A stretch of DNA of 64,000 bases from UBA1941 sp046329555. GTDB lineage: Bacteria; Bacteroidota; Bacteroidia; Chitinophagales; LD1. Below are positions 8,977-17,865 of the stretch, in pieces (position 1 is the first letter of the stretch; every line of letters starts with the position of its first letter). Where the stretch lies: assembly GCA_046329555.1 (NCBI GenBank), contig JAXLUK010000001.1:806001-870000 (forward strand), read 5' to 3'. The notes below the pieces were generated by a model. The model did not search any database and was not told where the DNA came from. It saw only the letters and a program-made list of their open reading frames with translations. A program made the translations under genes and the position numbers.

Positions 8977-11523
8977 ATGGAAGCAAAATTTTCACCGAAA
9001 GTAAAGGAAGTAATTTCCTTTAGTCGCGAAGAAGCCCTTCGGTTGGGTCACGACTTCATCGGTATCGAACACTTATTACTGGGCCTCATTCGCGACGGCG
9101 AATGCCTGGCTATCAAAACCCTGCAATCGCTGGATGTGGATACAGCGATGCTGCGCAAGGTGATTGAAGACTCAATCCGCGACAAAACGACAAAAACCAT
9201 TCACAACCCCAACTCGCTGCCGCTGACCAAGCAGGCCGAGAAAATTCTGAAAATTACCGTGCTGGAAGCCAAGGTGTTGAAAAGCGATGTGATTGGAACC
9301 GAGCACTTACTGCTCTCTATACTGAAAAATAAAGACAACATCGTTACGCAAGTGCTGAATAAATACGATGTTACTTACGAAGTATTTAAAGCAGAAGTGG
9401 AGATGTTGCAGAACGACACCCGCGAAACACCGGATTTGCCGCAATCTTCTATGCCGGGCGAATCAGATGATGATGCTTATGAAGAAGATAAGGGCAAGGG
9501 ATTCGGTCCGGCTGCGCCTAAAAAGGGCAATGCCAAATCGAAAACCCCGGTGCTGGATAATTTCGGCCGCGATGTGACGCTGGCTGCCGAAGAAGGAAAT
9601 CTGGATCCTATCGTAGGCCGTGAACAGGAAATTGAGCGCGTATCGCAAATCTTATCCCGTCGCAAGAAAAACAACCCTATCCTCATCGGCGAACCCGGTG
9701 TGGGTAAAACGGCAGTGGTGGAAGGACTGGCGCTGCGAATCATTCAGAAAAAAGTGTCGCGCGTACTGTTCGGCAAACGCATCGTGATGCTGGATATGGC
9801 TGCACTGGTGGCCGGTACCAAGTACCGCGGACAGTTCGAAGAGCGGATGAAGGCCATCATGAATGAACTGGAGAAAAACCGCGATGTCATTTTGTTTATC
9901 GATGAAATTCACACCATCGTTGGTGCAGGTGGCGCAACTGGCTCCTTGGATGCTTCGAATATTTTTAAACCTGCCCTGGCCCGCGGTGAACTGCAGTGCA
10001 TAGGCGCTTCTACCCTGGATGAATACCGCCAGTTTATTGAAAAAGATGGGGCCCTCGACCGCCGCTTCCAAAAAGTGATGATCGATCCGCCAACGGCCGA
10101 TGAAACCATGCAAATTCTCACCAACATCAAGCCGAAATACGAAGAATACCATAGCGTAGAATATTCTTCTGATGCTATCGCCGCCTGCGTAAAACTGAGC
10201 GGCCGCTACATCACCGATCGCTTCTTCCCCGATAAAGCCATTGACGTGCTGGATGAAGTGGGCGCTCGTGTACACCTGAAAAATATCCATGTTCCAAAAA
10301 ATATTGTGGAACTGGAAAAGCAGGTAGAAGATATTAAGGTGGAAAAGAACCAAGTGGTGAAGTCGCAGAAGTATGAAGAAGCGGCCCGCCTGCGCGACAA
10401 AGAGAAAAACCTGCTGGAAGAATTAGAACGCGCAAAAAATGCGTGGGATGAAGATTCCAAAAACGCCCGCTACCCTGTTGGTGAAGAAGATATTGCCGAA
10501 GTTGTAGCCATGATGACCGGCATTCCGGTAAACAAAGTGGCCCAAACAGAAAGCAGCAAGCTGCTCACGATGGGCAACGATTTGAAAGGCGCAGTTATTG
10601 GGCAGGATGATGCCGTGCTGAAAGTGGTTAAAGCCATTCAGCGCAACCGCGTAGGATTGAAAGATCCTAAAAAACCAATTGGTACGTTCATCTTTCTCGG
10701 ACCAACCGGTGTGGGAAAAACAGAGTTAGCTAAAGCTATTGCCCGCTACCTGTTCGATAGCGAAGAAGCATTGATTCGTATCGATATGAGCGAATACATG
10801 GAGAAATTCAGCGTCAGCCGCCTGGTAGGCGCCCCTCCGGGATATGTAGGTTATGAAGAAGGCGGACAGCTCACCGAAAAAGTTCGCCGCAAGCCGTATA
10901 GCGTCGTGCTGCTGGATGAAATTGAAAAAGCCCATCCGGATGTCTTCAATCTGTTGTTGCAGGTGTTCGATGACGGCATTCTTACCGATAGCATGGGTCG
11001 TAAGGTAGATTTTAAAAACACCCTCATTATCATGACCTCCAACATCGGCGCACGCGATCTGAAAGATTTCGGCACCGGCGTAGGATTCGCAACAAAATCT
11101 CGTGCCGACCAAAGCGATGAGCTGTCGAAGAATGTGATTTCAAAAGCACTGAAGCGTACCTTCGCACCAGAGTTTCTCAACCGCATCGACGATGTGATCA
11201 TCTTCAATTCGCTGGAAAAAGAATCCATCATCAAAATCATCGATATCGCCCTGCGCGATGTGTTGAAGCGGTTGAATACCCTGGGTTATCACGTAGAACT
11301 TACTGAAGCCGCAAAAGGATTCCTGGCCGACAAAGGCTACGATCCGGCATTCGGCGCCCGCCCGTTACACCGCGCTATTCAAAAATACATTGAAGATCCG
11401 TTGGCAGAAGAAATTCTAAAAACGGGCGCAAAAGGCGGCGATACGTTCATCGTTGAATTGGCGGAAGATAAAGAGAAACTGACCTTCCATAAAGAAACTG
11501 CGAAAACGGCTGATCCCGTTTAA
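8977..11523 (+). CDS. clpC: ATP-dependent Clp protease ATPase subunit ClpC
   Basis: 848-aa Hsp100 unfoldase that feeds substrates to ClpP. Start MEAKFSPKVKEV at 8977 is the usual ClpC N-terminus; an in-frame Met 57 nt upstream has no supporting homology. Domains: Clp_N double repeat (about 1-150), first AAA+ module with Walker A GEPGVGKT at 238-245 and Walker B ILFIDEIHT, a middle region with a UVR-like coiled coil (KYEEAARLRDKEK), and a second AAA+ module with Walker A GPTGVGKTE at 575-583 followed by the ClpB D2-small domain. The middle domain is short, as in ClpC and unlike ClpB. It functions in cytoplasmic protein quality control. It is monocistronic, divergent from the adhesin operon, and ends in a clear terminator. 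Confidence 0.96.
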   Translation: MEAKFSPKVKEVISFSREEALRLGHDFIGIEHLLLGLIRDGECLAIKTLQSLDVDTAMLRKVIEDSIRDKTTKTIHNPNSLPLTKQAEKILKITVLEAKVLKSDVIGTEHLLLSILKNKDNIVTQVLNKYDVTYEVFKAEVEMLQNDTRETPDLPQSSMPGESDDDAYEEDKGKGFGPAAPKKGNAKSKTPVLDNFGRDVTLAAEEGNLDPIVGREQEIERVSQILSRRKKNNPILIGEPGVGKTAVVEGLALRIIQKKVSRVLFGKRIVMLDMAALVAGTKYRGQFEERMKAIMNELEKNRDVILFIDEIHTIVGAGGATGSLDASNIFKPALARGELQCIGASTLDEYRQFIEKDGALDRRFQKVMIDPPTADETMQILTNIKPKYEEYHSVEYSSDAIAACVKLSGRYITDRFFPDKAIDVLDEVGARVHLKNIHVPKNIVELEKQVEDIKVEKNQVVKSQKYEEAARLRDKEKNLLEELERAKNAWDEDSKNARYPVGEEDIAEVVAMMTGIPVNKVAQTESSKLLTMGNDLKGAVIGQDDAVLKVVKAIQRNRVGLKDPKKPIGTFIFLGPTGVGKTELAKAIARYLFDSEEALIRIDMSEYMEKFSVSRLVGAPPGYVGYEEGGQLTEKVRRKPYSVVLLDEIEKAHPDVFNLLLQVFDDGILTDSMGRKVDFKNTLIIMTSNIGARDLKDFGTGVGFATKSRADQSDELSKNVISKALKRTFAPEFLNRIDDVIIFNSLEKESIIKIIDIALRDVLKRLNTLGYHVELTEAAKGFLADKGYDPAFGARPLHRAIQKYIEDPLAEEILKTGAKGGDTFIVELAEDKEKLTFHKETAKTADPV

Positions 11524-11543
11524 TCAGATAGGGAACTTTTATC

Positions 11544-11578
11544 AAGGGCTTTTATGGATACCATAAAGCCCTTTTTTT
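11544..11578 (+). terminator. Rho-independent terminator of clpC
   Basis: AAGGGCTTT-T-ATGG pairs with CCATAAAGCCCTT (one bulged T) around a 3-nt loop, followed by seven T residues (11572-11578). It starts 21 bp after the clpC stop; the T-run overlaps the last codon of the convergent gene. Confidence 0.85.
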
Positions 11579-12707
11579 ATTCCGTTAAAGTTCCCTGCTT
11601 TCCTCCGTTTACCGGATTCAGCCGGCCAGCTCCCCCACCCGGCATAGTAACATGATACGTACTGAAACGCAAATCAGGTTTGTAATAATCCGTGGAGATG
11701 ATTTGCGCACCGCTTTCCAAAGCATCCTGAAGCGTGCTGTAATTATTGTCACGTGATTGCCGCGTTCCTGAATCAGCGCGGGTTCTAACGAAATATCCCT
11801 TTTGAACTAATTCGGTAATTCTGGACTTATCCCCCGTAGCGTTGTTCTTCACAATAAATGCCGCATCCGGATTGTGCTCGCCATCAGCATATACAAACAT
11901 CACCCGTTGCTGCAAGTTAGGGTGACCCTCTTTATACAAGGTTTCTGCCCTGCCTTCCATGATGAAAAATATTTTGCCCCGCACCGAATCCAATAACGGC
12001 CAATCGTTGCTCAATACCATATCTTCCAGCGTAGCATGCGCCCCACGCAAACGATCGGGCGTTACTACATTCGTTAAAGAAGTTCCAAACACCGCTTTGA
12101 TTTCTGCATCAATAGAATCGCAACCAGCAATACTCCAGGGAATACTGCGCTTAAATCCGGCAAAACGCAAAAAACCATTGGCATCGCCCGGACCATCGGC
12201 CTTCGTTTCCACATTAATCATCAACGGCAAGTGGTTGGGATGCGCATCACTCCACACTTTCAGCGCACGCAAACCATCTTTAAACGTGTAGTAATTGGTT
12301 TCATAATCTACGTCCTTAATGTGCAACATCTTCAACCCGGGCTCCTTCAACACCGCAATATGCGAAGGCACGCGTACACCGCGCACAAATGCATTCATCT
12401 TTCTGTTGTAAAATCGTCCGCCTTTCGGATCACAATAAATATCTAACTCTAAACCACGCACCGCATAATTCGTAAACTGCGAATCAAAAGGTAGATGGTT
12501 GTAATCAATATCTTCCGGATTCAAATCTTTACCCAACTGCTTTTTGAATTTCATCAGAAACCGCATCACATCCGCATTCGGATATTTTTTGTAGCTGTTG
12601 TGACTGGCAATGAGTTGAATTTGATTCATGCGCAAAGAGTTGGCCGACTGACTCCATACCTGCACAACAGCAATCAACACGAAACCAGCCGTAAGTATTT
12701 TTTTCAT
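11577..12707 (-). CDS. Secreted phosphatidylinositol-specific phospholipase C-like protein
   Basis: 376-aa protein with a signal peptide (cleavage near VWSQ). It matches the Ca2+-dependent PI-PLC C1-like family: first catalytic His36 in IQLIASHNSYK, acidic metal ligands in RGLELDIYCD, second His in LKMLHIKDVDYETN, and INVETKADG further on. The fold is a TIM barrel that cleaves the phosphodiester of inositol phospholipids or related substrates. There is no T9SS sorting domain, so it is probably periplasmic or released by another route. The C-terminus is Gly/Pro-rich (PGGGAGRLNPVNGGK). The actual substrate in this bacterium is unknown. The gene is transcribed toward clpC and is followed upstream by a repeat cluster. 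Confidence 0.82.
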   Translation of the reverse strand: MKKILTAGFVLIAVVQVWSQSANSLRMNQIQLIASHNSYKKYPNADVMRFLMKFKKQLGKDLNPEDIDYNHLPFDSQFTNYAVRGLELDIYCDPKGGRFYNRKMNAFVRGVRVPSHIAVLKEPGLKMLHIKDVDYETNYYTFKDGLRALKVWSDAHPNHLPLMINVETKADGPGDANGFLRFAGFKRSIPWSIAGCDSIDAEIKAVFGTSLTNVVTPDRLRGAHATLEDMVLSNDWPLLDSVRGKIFFIMEGRAETLYKEGHPNLQQRVMFVYADGEHNPDAAFIVKNNATGDKSRITELVQKGYFVRTRADSGTRQSRDNNYSTLQDALESGAQIISTDYYKPDLRFSTYHVTMPGGGAGRLNPVNGGKQGTLTE

Positions 12708-12749
12708 CCCGGTATTTTCAAAGGTAAATTAAGTGAATACAACGGAAAG

Positions 12750-13256
12750 CGGTGAGATGGTAAATTTATGCAGCTTAACTGGCATCATCATTGGCGCATT
12801 CCATACAGCGGGAGCACGCCATGATTCACCGAATCCCTTTCACCTTTAAGTCCCATCCGTCCAAACAGTCCCAATCGTGTTACCATCCTATTCTTCAAAA
12901 TCACCGAACTTCGAATTATCGAACATCGAATTGTCGAACATCGAACGGTCGAACATCGAATGATGGCGGCTGCTGAAAAACAACTTACGATGTTTTGAAA
13001 ACATCGTAAGTTGTTTTTCAGCACCGCGCTTTACGCTCCAAGTCCTCGCACGGCTTCGTTCCTCGCCGTGCTGCGGGCTTTACGCTCCAATCGCTTCCGC
13101 TCGGCGCTATTCGAGGAAAGTTGCGCACACATTGAAGCGATGACCATGTTTCACTAAAGGTAAAGCTTACTACGACGCCCCGTTATTCAGCGCCCCAAAC
13201 GTCCTATCGTCCCCATCGTCCGTCTCGTCCCCACCGTCCTCATCGTCCCAACAAAA
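12750..13256. repeat. Intergenic repeat cluster 1
   Basis: This non-coding stretch holds, left to right: a degenerate CGTCCCAA-like segment (about 12850-12880); three 15-bp tandem units beginning TCGAACATCGAA (12919-12963); a 53-bp perfect palindrome (annotated separately); a GC-rich module (13022-13113) whose reverse complement recurs at about 37360-37433; and a C-rich degenerate minisatellite with period about 9 (CGTCCCCAT/CGTCCCAAC, 13190-13250). No convincing gene is present; open frames here are low-complexity products of the repeats. Confidence 0.8.
12971..13023. repeat. 53-bp perfect palindrome (copy 1)
   Basis: Arms 12971-12996 and 12998-13023 are exact 26-bp reverse complements with a single G between them. 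The sequence includes ACTTACGATGTT and its complement AACATCGTAAGT. The second copy at 37434-37486 is the same except for one base pair, changed on both arms (A-T here, C-G there). Confidence 0.95.
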
Positions 13257-14099
13257 CTACTGCTTAAAAAAAGCTATCGTCTCCTCAACTACCGTAGCGT
13301 AATCATCCGGCAGCGATGGCAATGCCCACGGATGGCGCGCACCAAAAACATGATTGCCGTTTTCAATCGTAACCAACCTGGCATCTGGCTTCCATTGCTG
13401 CATCTCCACTGCCGCGCTGTACGGCACCGCTTCATCCTGCGTGCCGTGCGCCACCAACAAAGGCTGCGGCATCCGCTTCACCACATCCGGAATGAATAGG
13501 CGCTCAGGATGACGGTAGTAATCTTCATACAACTGCCAATATACCGGCAGTTGCTGTCGGGTTCGTGTATTTTCAACCCATAACACCCCGCGCTGCCGAA
13601 TGGCTTCCATTTGCGAACCTTTCCAGAATTTGCCAAACTCGTTCACACTACCCCATACCGCCAGGCGCTTCACCCGTTCATCTTCGCCCGCCTTCAGCAG
13701 CGTAATACCACCGCCTCTACTGTGCCCGATTAAATAAATCTGCTGCGTATCAGCCGCACCGGCAGCTACCGGAAAATCAGCTTGCTGCACCCAATCCATC
13801 ACCGTTCCTAAATCGTCTAACTCAATAGAAAAATTGTTGTTGCCAAAAGCCTCCAGATCCGAAATTTCCAGCGGTGCCTCGGGCGTAGTGCCATTCATGG
13901 AAAAATTAAATTTCACAAAAATCATCCCCGCCCGGGCAAACTGCGCTGCCATCAAATCAAAAACGCCCCAGTCTTTAAAACCCTTAAAGCCATGAGAAAA
14001 AATAACAATAGGTTGCCGATGGCCTTCGCTATAACAAACATCCGCTAAAAACGGACGGTTCCGAACTGAAGTGAGCCGGATATTTCGCTTCCAAATCAT
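13257..14099 (-). CDS. Alpha/beta hydrolase (dienelactone hydrolase/acyl-peptidase-like)
   Basis: 280-aa cytoplasmic hydrolase without signal peptide. The alpha/beta-hydrolase elements are visible: oxyanion-side HGFKGFKDW (36-44), nucleophile elbow GHSRGGG with Ser127, acidic residue in HGTQDEAVP and catalytic His in ENGNHVFG near the C-terminus. Family membership predicts ester or thioester hydrolysis; the substrate cannot be told. It is flanked on its 3' side by repeat cluster 1 and is divergent from the polyprenyl synthase gene (90 bp apart), so no operon partner is suggested. Confidence 0.8.
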   Translation of the reverse strand: MIWKRNIRLTSVRNRPFLADVCYSEGHRQPIVIFSHGFKGFKDWGVFDLMAAQFARAGMIFVKFNFSMNGTTPEAPLEISDLEAFGNNNFSIELDDLGTVMDWVQQADFPVAAGAADTQQIYLIGHSRGGGITLLKAGEDERVKRLAVWGSVNEFGKFWKGSQMEAIRQRGVLWVENTRTRQQLPVYWQLYEDYYRHPERLFIPDVVKRMPQPLLVAHGTQDEAVPYSAAVEMQQWKPDARLVTIENGNHVFGARHPWALPSLPDDYATVVEETIAFFKQ

Positions 14100-14189
14100 C
14101 GGGTAAAGATAAATTTATCGCCTTCACTCACGCCTGTAACCAGGTAAGATCCTTAATCGCTAATCAGTATAAAAAGATACTTTCGCACC

Positions 14190-15161
14190 ATGGCTTCGCT
14201 TGACGAAATTAAAAAGCCCATTGCGCGTGAGTTAGATTTGTTTGAGCAACGTTTCCGGGCAGATATGCGCACCGATGCGCCCCTGCTGGATCAGGTGATG
14301 CACTACATTGTTTCCAGAAAGGGGAAGCAAATGCGACCGATGTTTGTCTTTCTTTCTGCAGCGCTGTGCGGCGGCATTCAGGAAGGCACCTACACCGCCG
14401 CCTCGCTGATTGAAATTCTGCATACCGCTACCTTAGTACATGATGATGTGGTGGATGATTCTTATAAGCGCCGCGGCTATCTTTCTATCAACGCCCTTTG
14501 GAAAAATAAAATCGCGGTGTTGGTGGGTGATTATTTATTGGCCCGCGGACTGCTCATCAGCATCAACAACAATCAGTTTGTGCTGCTGAAAATTATCAGC
14601 AACACCATTCAGGAAATGAGTGAAGGTGAGTTACTGCAACTCAAAAAAGCGCGAAAGCTGGATATCGATGAACAGGTGTATTTCGAAATTATCCGGAAGA
14701 AAACGGCTTCCCTCATTGCCTCTTCCTGCGCCTGTGGCGCCGCTACAGCAACAGCCGATGCTGGCATAGTAGAAAAAGTTCGGGTATTAGGAGAAACCAT
14801 TGGTATGGCCTTTCAAATCAAGGATGATTTGTTTGATTATGAAGAAGCGGAAATTGGCAAGCCACGCGGCATCGATATCAAAGAGAGAAAAATGACGTTG
14901 CCGTTGATTTACACCTTACAGCAAGTACCTGCATCGGAAAGGCGCCGGCTCATTAATATGGTGAAGAATGAAAACACCGATATGGAAAAAGTGCGCGAAA
15001 TTATTGATGTAGTGCGCCGCACCGGAGGAATTGCTTATGCCGAAGAAAAAATGCGCGGCTTCAAGCAGGAGGCAGAACAACTGCTCGATGAATTTCCGGC
15101 CAGCGAGGCGCGCACCGCTATTCGCGAACTCATCGCATTTACCATCAACCGAAAGGTTTAG
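14190..15161 (+). CDS. Polyprenyl (long-chain) diphosphate synthase
   Basis: 323-aa trans-isoprenyl diphosphate synthase of the IspB/heptaprenyl type. It has the first aspartate-rich motif in LVHDDVVDD (DDVVDD at 85-90) followed by RRG, the KGKQMRP substrate-binding segment near 44-50, and the second aspartate motif in GMAFQIKDDLFDYE. The enzyme elongates farnesyl or geranylgeranyl diphosphate with IPP to make the menaquinone side chain; chain length is set by residues just before the first motif (IEILHTATL) and cannot be given with certainty. It is followed after 2 bp by a GT4 glycosyltransferase, so the two are translationally close. Confidence 0.9.
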   Translation: MASLDEIKKPIARELDLFEQRFRADMRTDAPLLDQVMHYIVSRKGKQMRPMFVFLSAALCGGIQEGTYTAASLIEILHTATLVHDDVVDDSYKRRGYLSINALWKNKIAVLVGDYLLARGLLISINNNQFVLLKIISNTIQEMSEGELLQLKKARKLDIDEQVYFEIIRKKTASLIASSCACGAATATADAGIVEKVRVLGETIGMAFQIKDDLFDYEEAEIGKPRGIDIKERKMTLPLIYTLQQVPASERRRLINMVKNENTDMEKVREIIDVVRRTGGIAYAEEKMRGFKQEAEQLLDEFPASEARTAIRELIAFTINRKV

Positions 15162-15163
15162 CC

Positions 15164-16324
15164 ATGCGGCTGCTGATCCTCAATTACGAATATCCACCTC
15201 TGGGTGGCGGCGCAGGAATGGTTACCCAACACCTGGCGCGTGAATTAGTAGCCCTGGATTGCACTACCACCATCATCACCACCTGGATGCCCGGCTTATT
15301 AGAAAAGGAAGAACAAGGCGGTCTCACCATCATCCGTTTAAAATCAAAACGCCGTAATAATTATAGTTCCAATCCTTTTGAAATGCTATCGTGGATGCAG
15401 CACACCAAAAAATATCTCCTGCAACACGGCGCACCTTATGATATTTGTTTGGCCAATTTCATGTTGCCGGGTGGCGGCGTGGCACTGTGGCTCCAAAAAA
15501 AATGGGGTATTCCTTACGTGGTATTGTCGCATGGCCATGATATTCCGTGGGCATTTCCAAGGCAAATGTTTTTATGGCATGTACTGTGCTTTCCAGTATT
15601 GAAAAGCATTGCGCATCGCGCATCGCATATTGTTGTGCTTACTGATGAACTGAAAAAAATAGCCGACCGGTTTACCGGCGCTTCACAAACTGATAAAATT
15701 GTGCTCATCCCGAATGGGATGCACACTCCGGTATTACCTAAAAAAAGTTTTGATGGCGGCATGGAAGTAGTTTACGGGGGCCGACTGGTAGCGCAGAAAG
15801 ATCCGTTTACGTTTTTAGAAGCGGTGAAACGCCTGCAGCAGCAAGGCTTTAATCCATTCCGGGTGACTATTATTGGCGATGGTGAAAGACGTGCCGCAAT
15901 GGAACAATACATAGAGAAAAACGAACTGAAAGGCATCACCTTCACCGGAAAAATTCCTCATTCCGATGTGATGGCCATTTTCCGACGGGCACATGTGTTA
16001 GTTTCTACTTCGGTGTACGAGGCCATGTCGCTCACCATGCTGGAAGCATTAAGCGAAGGTATGTACGTTTTATCAACGCCGGTAACCGGAACCGAAGGAT
16101 ATATTTTAGAAGATGTTTCCGGCAACTATATACCATTCGGCCATGCCGCCGAACTGGCCACAGCCATCATCAAATACCACGAAGAAAAGTATCAGCAACA
16201 ATACGAGTTACCGGTAGCGCGCATTGTTGAACAACCCGGATTTCACCATTGGCAATCCATTGCCGAGCGCTATCAGATTTTATTTAAAGAGATTTTGATG
16301 GATACCGGAAATGGTAAATGGTAA
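15164..16324 (+). CDS. Glycosyltransferase family 4
   Basis: 386-aa GT-B-fold enzyme. The N-terminal Rossmann half begins MRLLILNYEYPPLGGGAGMV, the form typical of GT4 enzymes that bind acceptor lipids or glycans. The C-terminal half carries VVYGGRLVAQKDPFTFLEAV and the retaining GT4 E-x7-E type motif in STSVYEAMSLTMLEALSEG. It probably transfers a hexose from a nucleotide sugar to a surface polysaccharide or lipid precursor on the inner face of the membrane. It is the second gene of a pair with the polyprenyl synthase. Its last codons (MVNGKW region) abut repeat cluster 2: sequence like ATGGTAAATTGATG seen here recurs near 20655 and 35020. Confidence 0.85.
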   Translation: MRLLILNYEYPPLGGGAGMVTQHLARELVALDCTTTIITTWMPGLLEKEEQGGLTIIRLKSKRRNNYSSNPFEMLSWMQHTKKYLLQHGAPYDICLANFMLPGGGVALWLQKKWGIPYVVLSHGHDIPWAFPRQMFLWHVLCFPVLKSIAHRASHIVVLTDELKKIADRFTGASQTDKIVLIPNGMHTPVLPKKSFDGGMEVVYGGRLVAQKDPFTFLEAVKRLQQQGFNPFRVTIIGDGERRAAMEQYIEKNELKGITFTGKIPHSDVMAIFRRAHVLVSTSVYEAMSLTMLEALSEGMYVLSTPVTGTEGYILEDVSGNYIPFGHAAELATAIIKYHEEKYQQQYELPVARIVEQPGFHHWQSIAERYQILFKEILMDTGNGKW

Positions 16325-16749
16325 ATTGATGCGGGCTAACTAGCTTTGTCATTGGAATATTACACCTGTAGGAAAACTACCCCTCTCGCCTTAGCGTATT
16401 TTGCCGCGCACAGCGCAAACAGAATGCTGGGCGTAGAGAGAAATTGAGCAGCAACAATACTGCTTGAAATCTACGGTTCCGCTCTATTAAGAAAATTTAA
16501 GTTGTCGCGCCCTAGCCGCGAGACGCGGCGCATCGTTACGCTAATCTCTTAATCGCCTATCTCCGTTGGTCGTAGCGAAAGCAAAATTCAGTAAATTTCA
16601 GAAATGAGTCTAAACGCTACGTCCAGTAGACGGCTTAGAAGCGCCGCGTCTCGCGGCCAGGCGTAACACTTGCGAAAGCGTGCTACATTCAGCGAGTCCC
16701 AACCGTCCCAATCGTCCCCATCGTCCCCATCGTCCCAAACGTCCCAACC
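16325..16749. repeat. Intergenic repeat cluster 2
   Basis: Mosaic of dispersed modules: a segment (about 16316-16440) related to 20655-20740 and, inverted, 34955-35030; a stretch at 16385-16435 nearly matching 18600-18652; then the repeat core 16571-16621 bounded by CGTAGCG and CGCTACG. The core is enclosed by a 17-bp exact inverted repeat, GCCGCGAGACGCGGCGC (16515-16531) and its complement (16641-16657). The cluster ends with a degenerate CGTCCCAA minisatellite (16696-16748) that runs up to the stop codon of the next gene. No gene is seen. Confidence 0.8.
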
Positions 16750-17865
16750 CTATTCCTTCAAAAACCGTCTGGCTACGCCAGCTACCTTGATTAGGTAAGC
16801 GCCGCGGGAAAGGGAAGAAATATCCAATTGCTTTTCTTTGCGGCCATGACTGTTGATGCAAATTCTGCCTAAATCATCCATTACTTCAATAGCATAGGGT
16901 GCTTCAAACGAGGGTTGAATGGTGAGGACATCATGGGCGGGATTGGGACGGATTTCAAAATGGCTGGCAGCGGCAGTTTCGCTGATGCCCAGCACCGTAT
17001 CGCGCACCCAGATGCGCAAGGTATCATAGCTCCACATCGGGCCGGCGCAATTAGGCGCCGTATCGCGCAGGGCAACAATAAACACCATATTAGAATCGGT
17101 ACACACTTGCGCCGAAAGACCACTGGTAAAAAATTGTTTGCCGTTCTTAGTCACATAGTACCAGGCCGCACTATCGTATTGCGAAACCGCGGTGGAAGCA
17201 TTCAAATTAATACAAGGCACATCACCCGGCTTGATGCGCAGCAGGGTATCGTGTGTGGCCGTATGCACTTCGTGGGCATTGAGGATGTAGATGGGGGAAA
17301 GAGCATCGAGCGCGATATCCACAAGTTTTGTAACAGAATCATTTATCGGCCAAAAGCTAATCCAATCGTACGTTGTATCTGGTTTAAAGTCTATGGTAAA
17401 TTTATGCCAAGAGGAATCTAAGACCGGACTTTTAAAAATTAACTGGCCCTTTTGACAGCTATCATGACCTAGGTAAACCTCAAGCGAACCATTAATAAGA
17501 ATACCTCCAGTCCAAAACGAATCAGGTGGACCCCAAGTTGATGCGCTGAAGAAACTAAATCTATATCTTTTTGTAGAATTCAAGATGCAATTGAGCTTTT
17601 GGGCAAGACTGCCAAAATTTAAAGGATACTGTCTTTCTAATACGACATAGGACTTACCCAGTACTGCAACATCAGGCCTAATACCTGGAACATAATTCGA
17701 GTCAAAATTCATTATGCCAACAAGTGGATCGCAGTATGACCAACTATCAGGAAAACAAGCACCGCATGACACAGATCCTTCAAATGATGGATTGTTTAGT
17801 ACGATTTGAGCAAAAACATGGATACTTACGAAAGAAACCAATACTAAATTTATTATTTTTTTCAT
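16750..17865 (-). CDS. Secreted protein with T9SS type A sorting domain
   Basis: 371-aa protein with signal peptide (SIHVFAQ). The central part is a beta-sandwich-like region (NPSFEGSVSCGACFPDSW, FSFFSASTW, HKFTIDFKPD) reminiscent of carbohydrate-binding/discoidin-like modules, then an Ig-like stretch. The C-terminal ~75 residues are a T9SS type A sorting domain: FEIRPNPAHDVLTI, IEVMDDLGRIC and GAYLIKVAG ending in FLKE. It is expected on the surface or secreted; function unknown. Its ATG overlaps the stop codon of the upstream gene (ATGA, 17862-17865), which implies translational coupling. The 3' end sits directly on a CGTCCCAA minisatellite. Confidence 0.8.
   Translation of the reverse strand: MKKIINLVLVSFVSIHVFAQIVLNNPSFEGSVSCGACFPDSWSYCDPLVGIMNFDSNYVPGIRPDVAVLGKSYVVLERQYPLNFGSLAQKLNCILNSTKRYRFSFFSASTWGPPDSFWTGGILINGSLEVYLGHDSCQKGQLIFKSPVLDSSWHKFTIDFKPDTTYDWISFWPINDSVTKLVDIALDALSPIYILNAHEVHTATHDTLLRIKPGDVPCINLNASTAVSQYDSAAWYYVTKNGKQFFTSGLSAQVCTDSNMVFIVALRDTAPNCAGPMWSYDTLRIWVRDTVLGISETAAASHFEIRPNPAHDVLTIQPSFEAPYAIEVMDDLGRICINSHGRKEKQLDISSLSRGAYLIKVAGVARRFLKE

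Noticed and set aside
9652..10353. Long open frame on the strand opposite clpC
   Set aside because: Antisense to a highly conserved gene, low-quality composition and no homology; an effect of codon bias.
12919..12963. Possible CRISPR array from regularly spaced TCGAACATCGAA units
   Set aside because: The units are 15-bp tandems with no unique spacers, no leader and no cas genes in the window.
16515..16657. Insertion sequence with 17-bp terminal inverted repeats
   Set aside because: The enclosed 109 bp encode nothing and I see no flanking target duplication; kept only as a repeat module, not as an IS.
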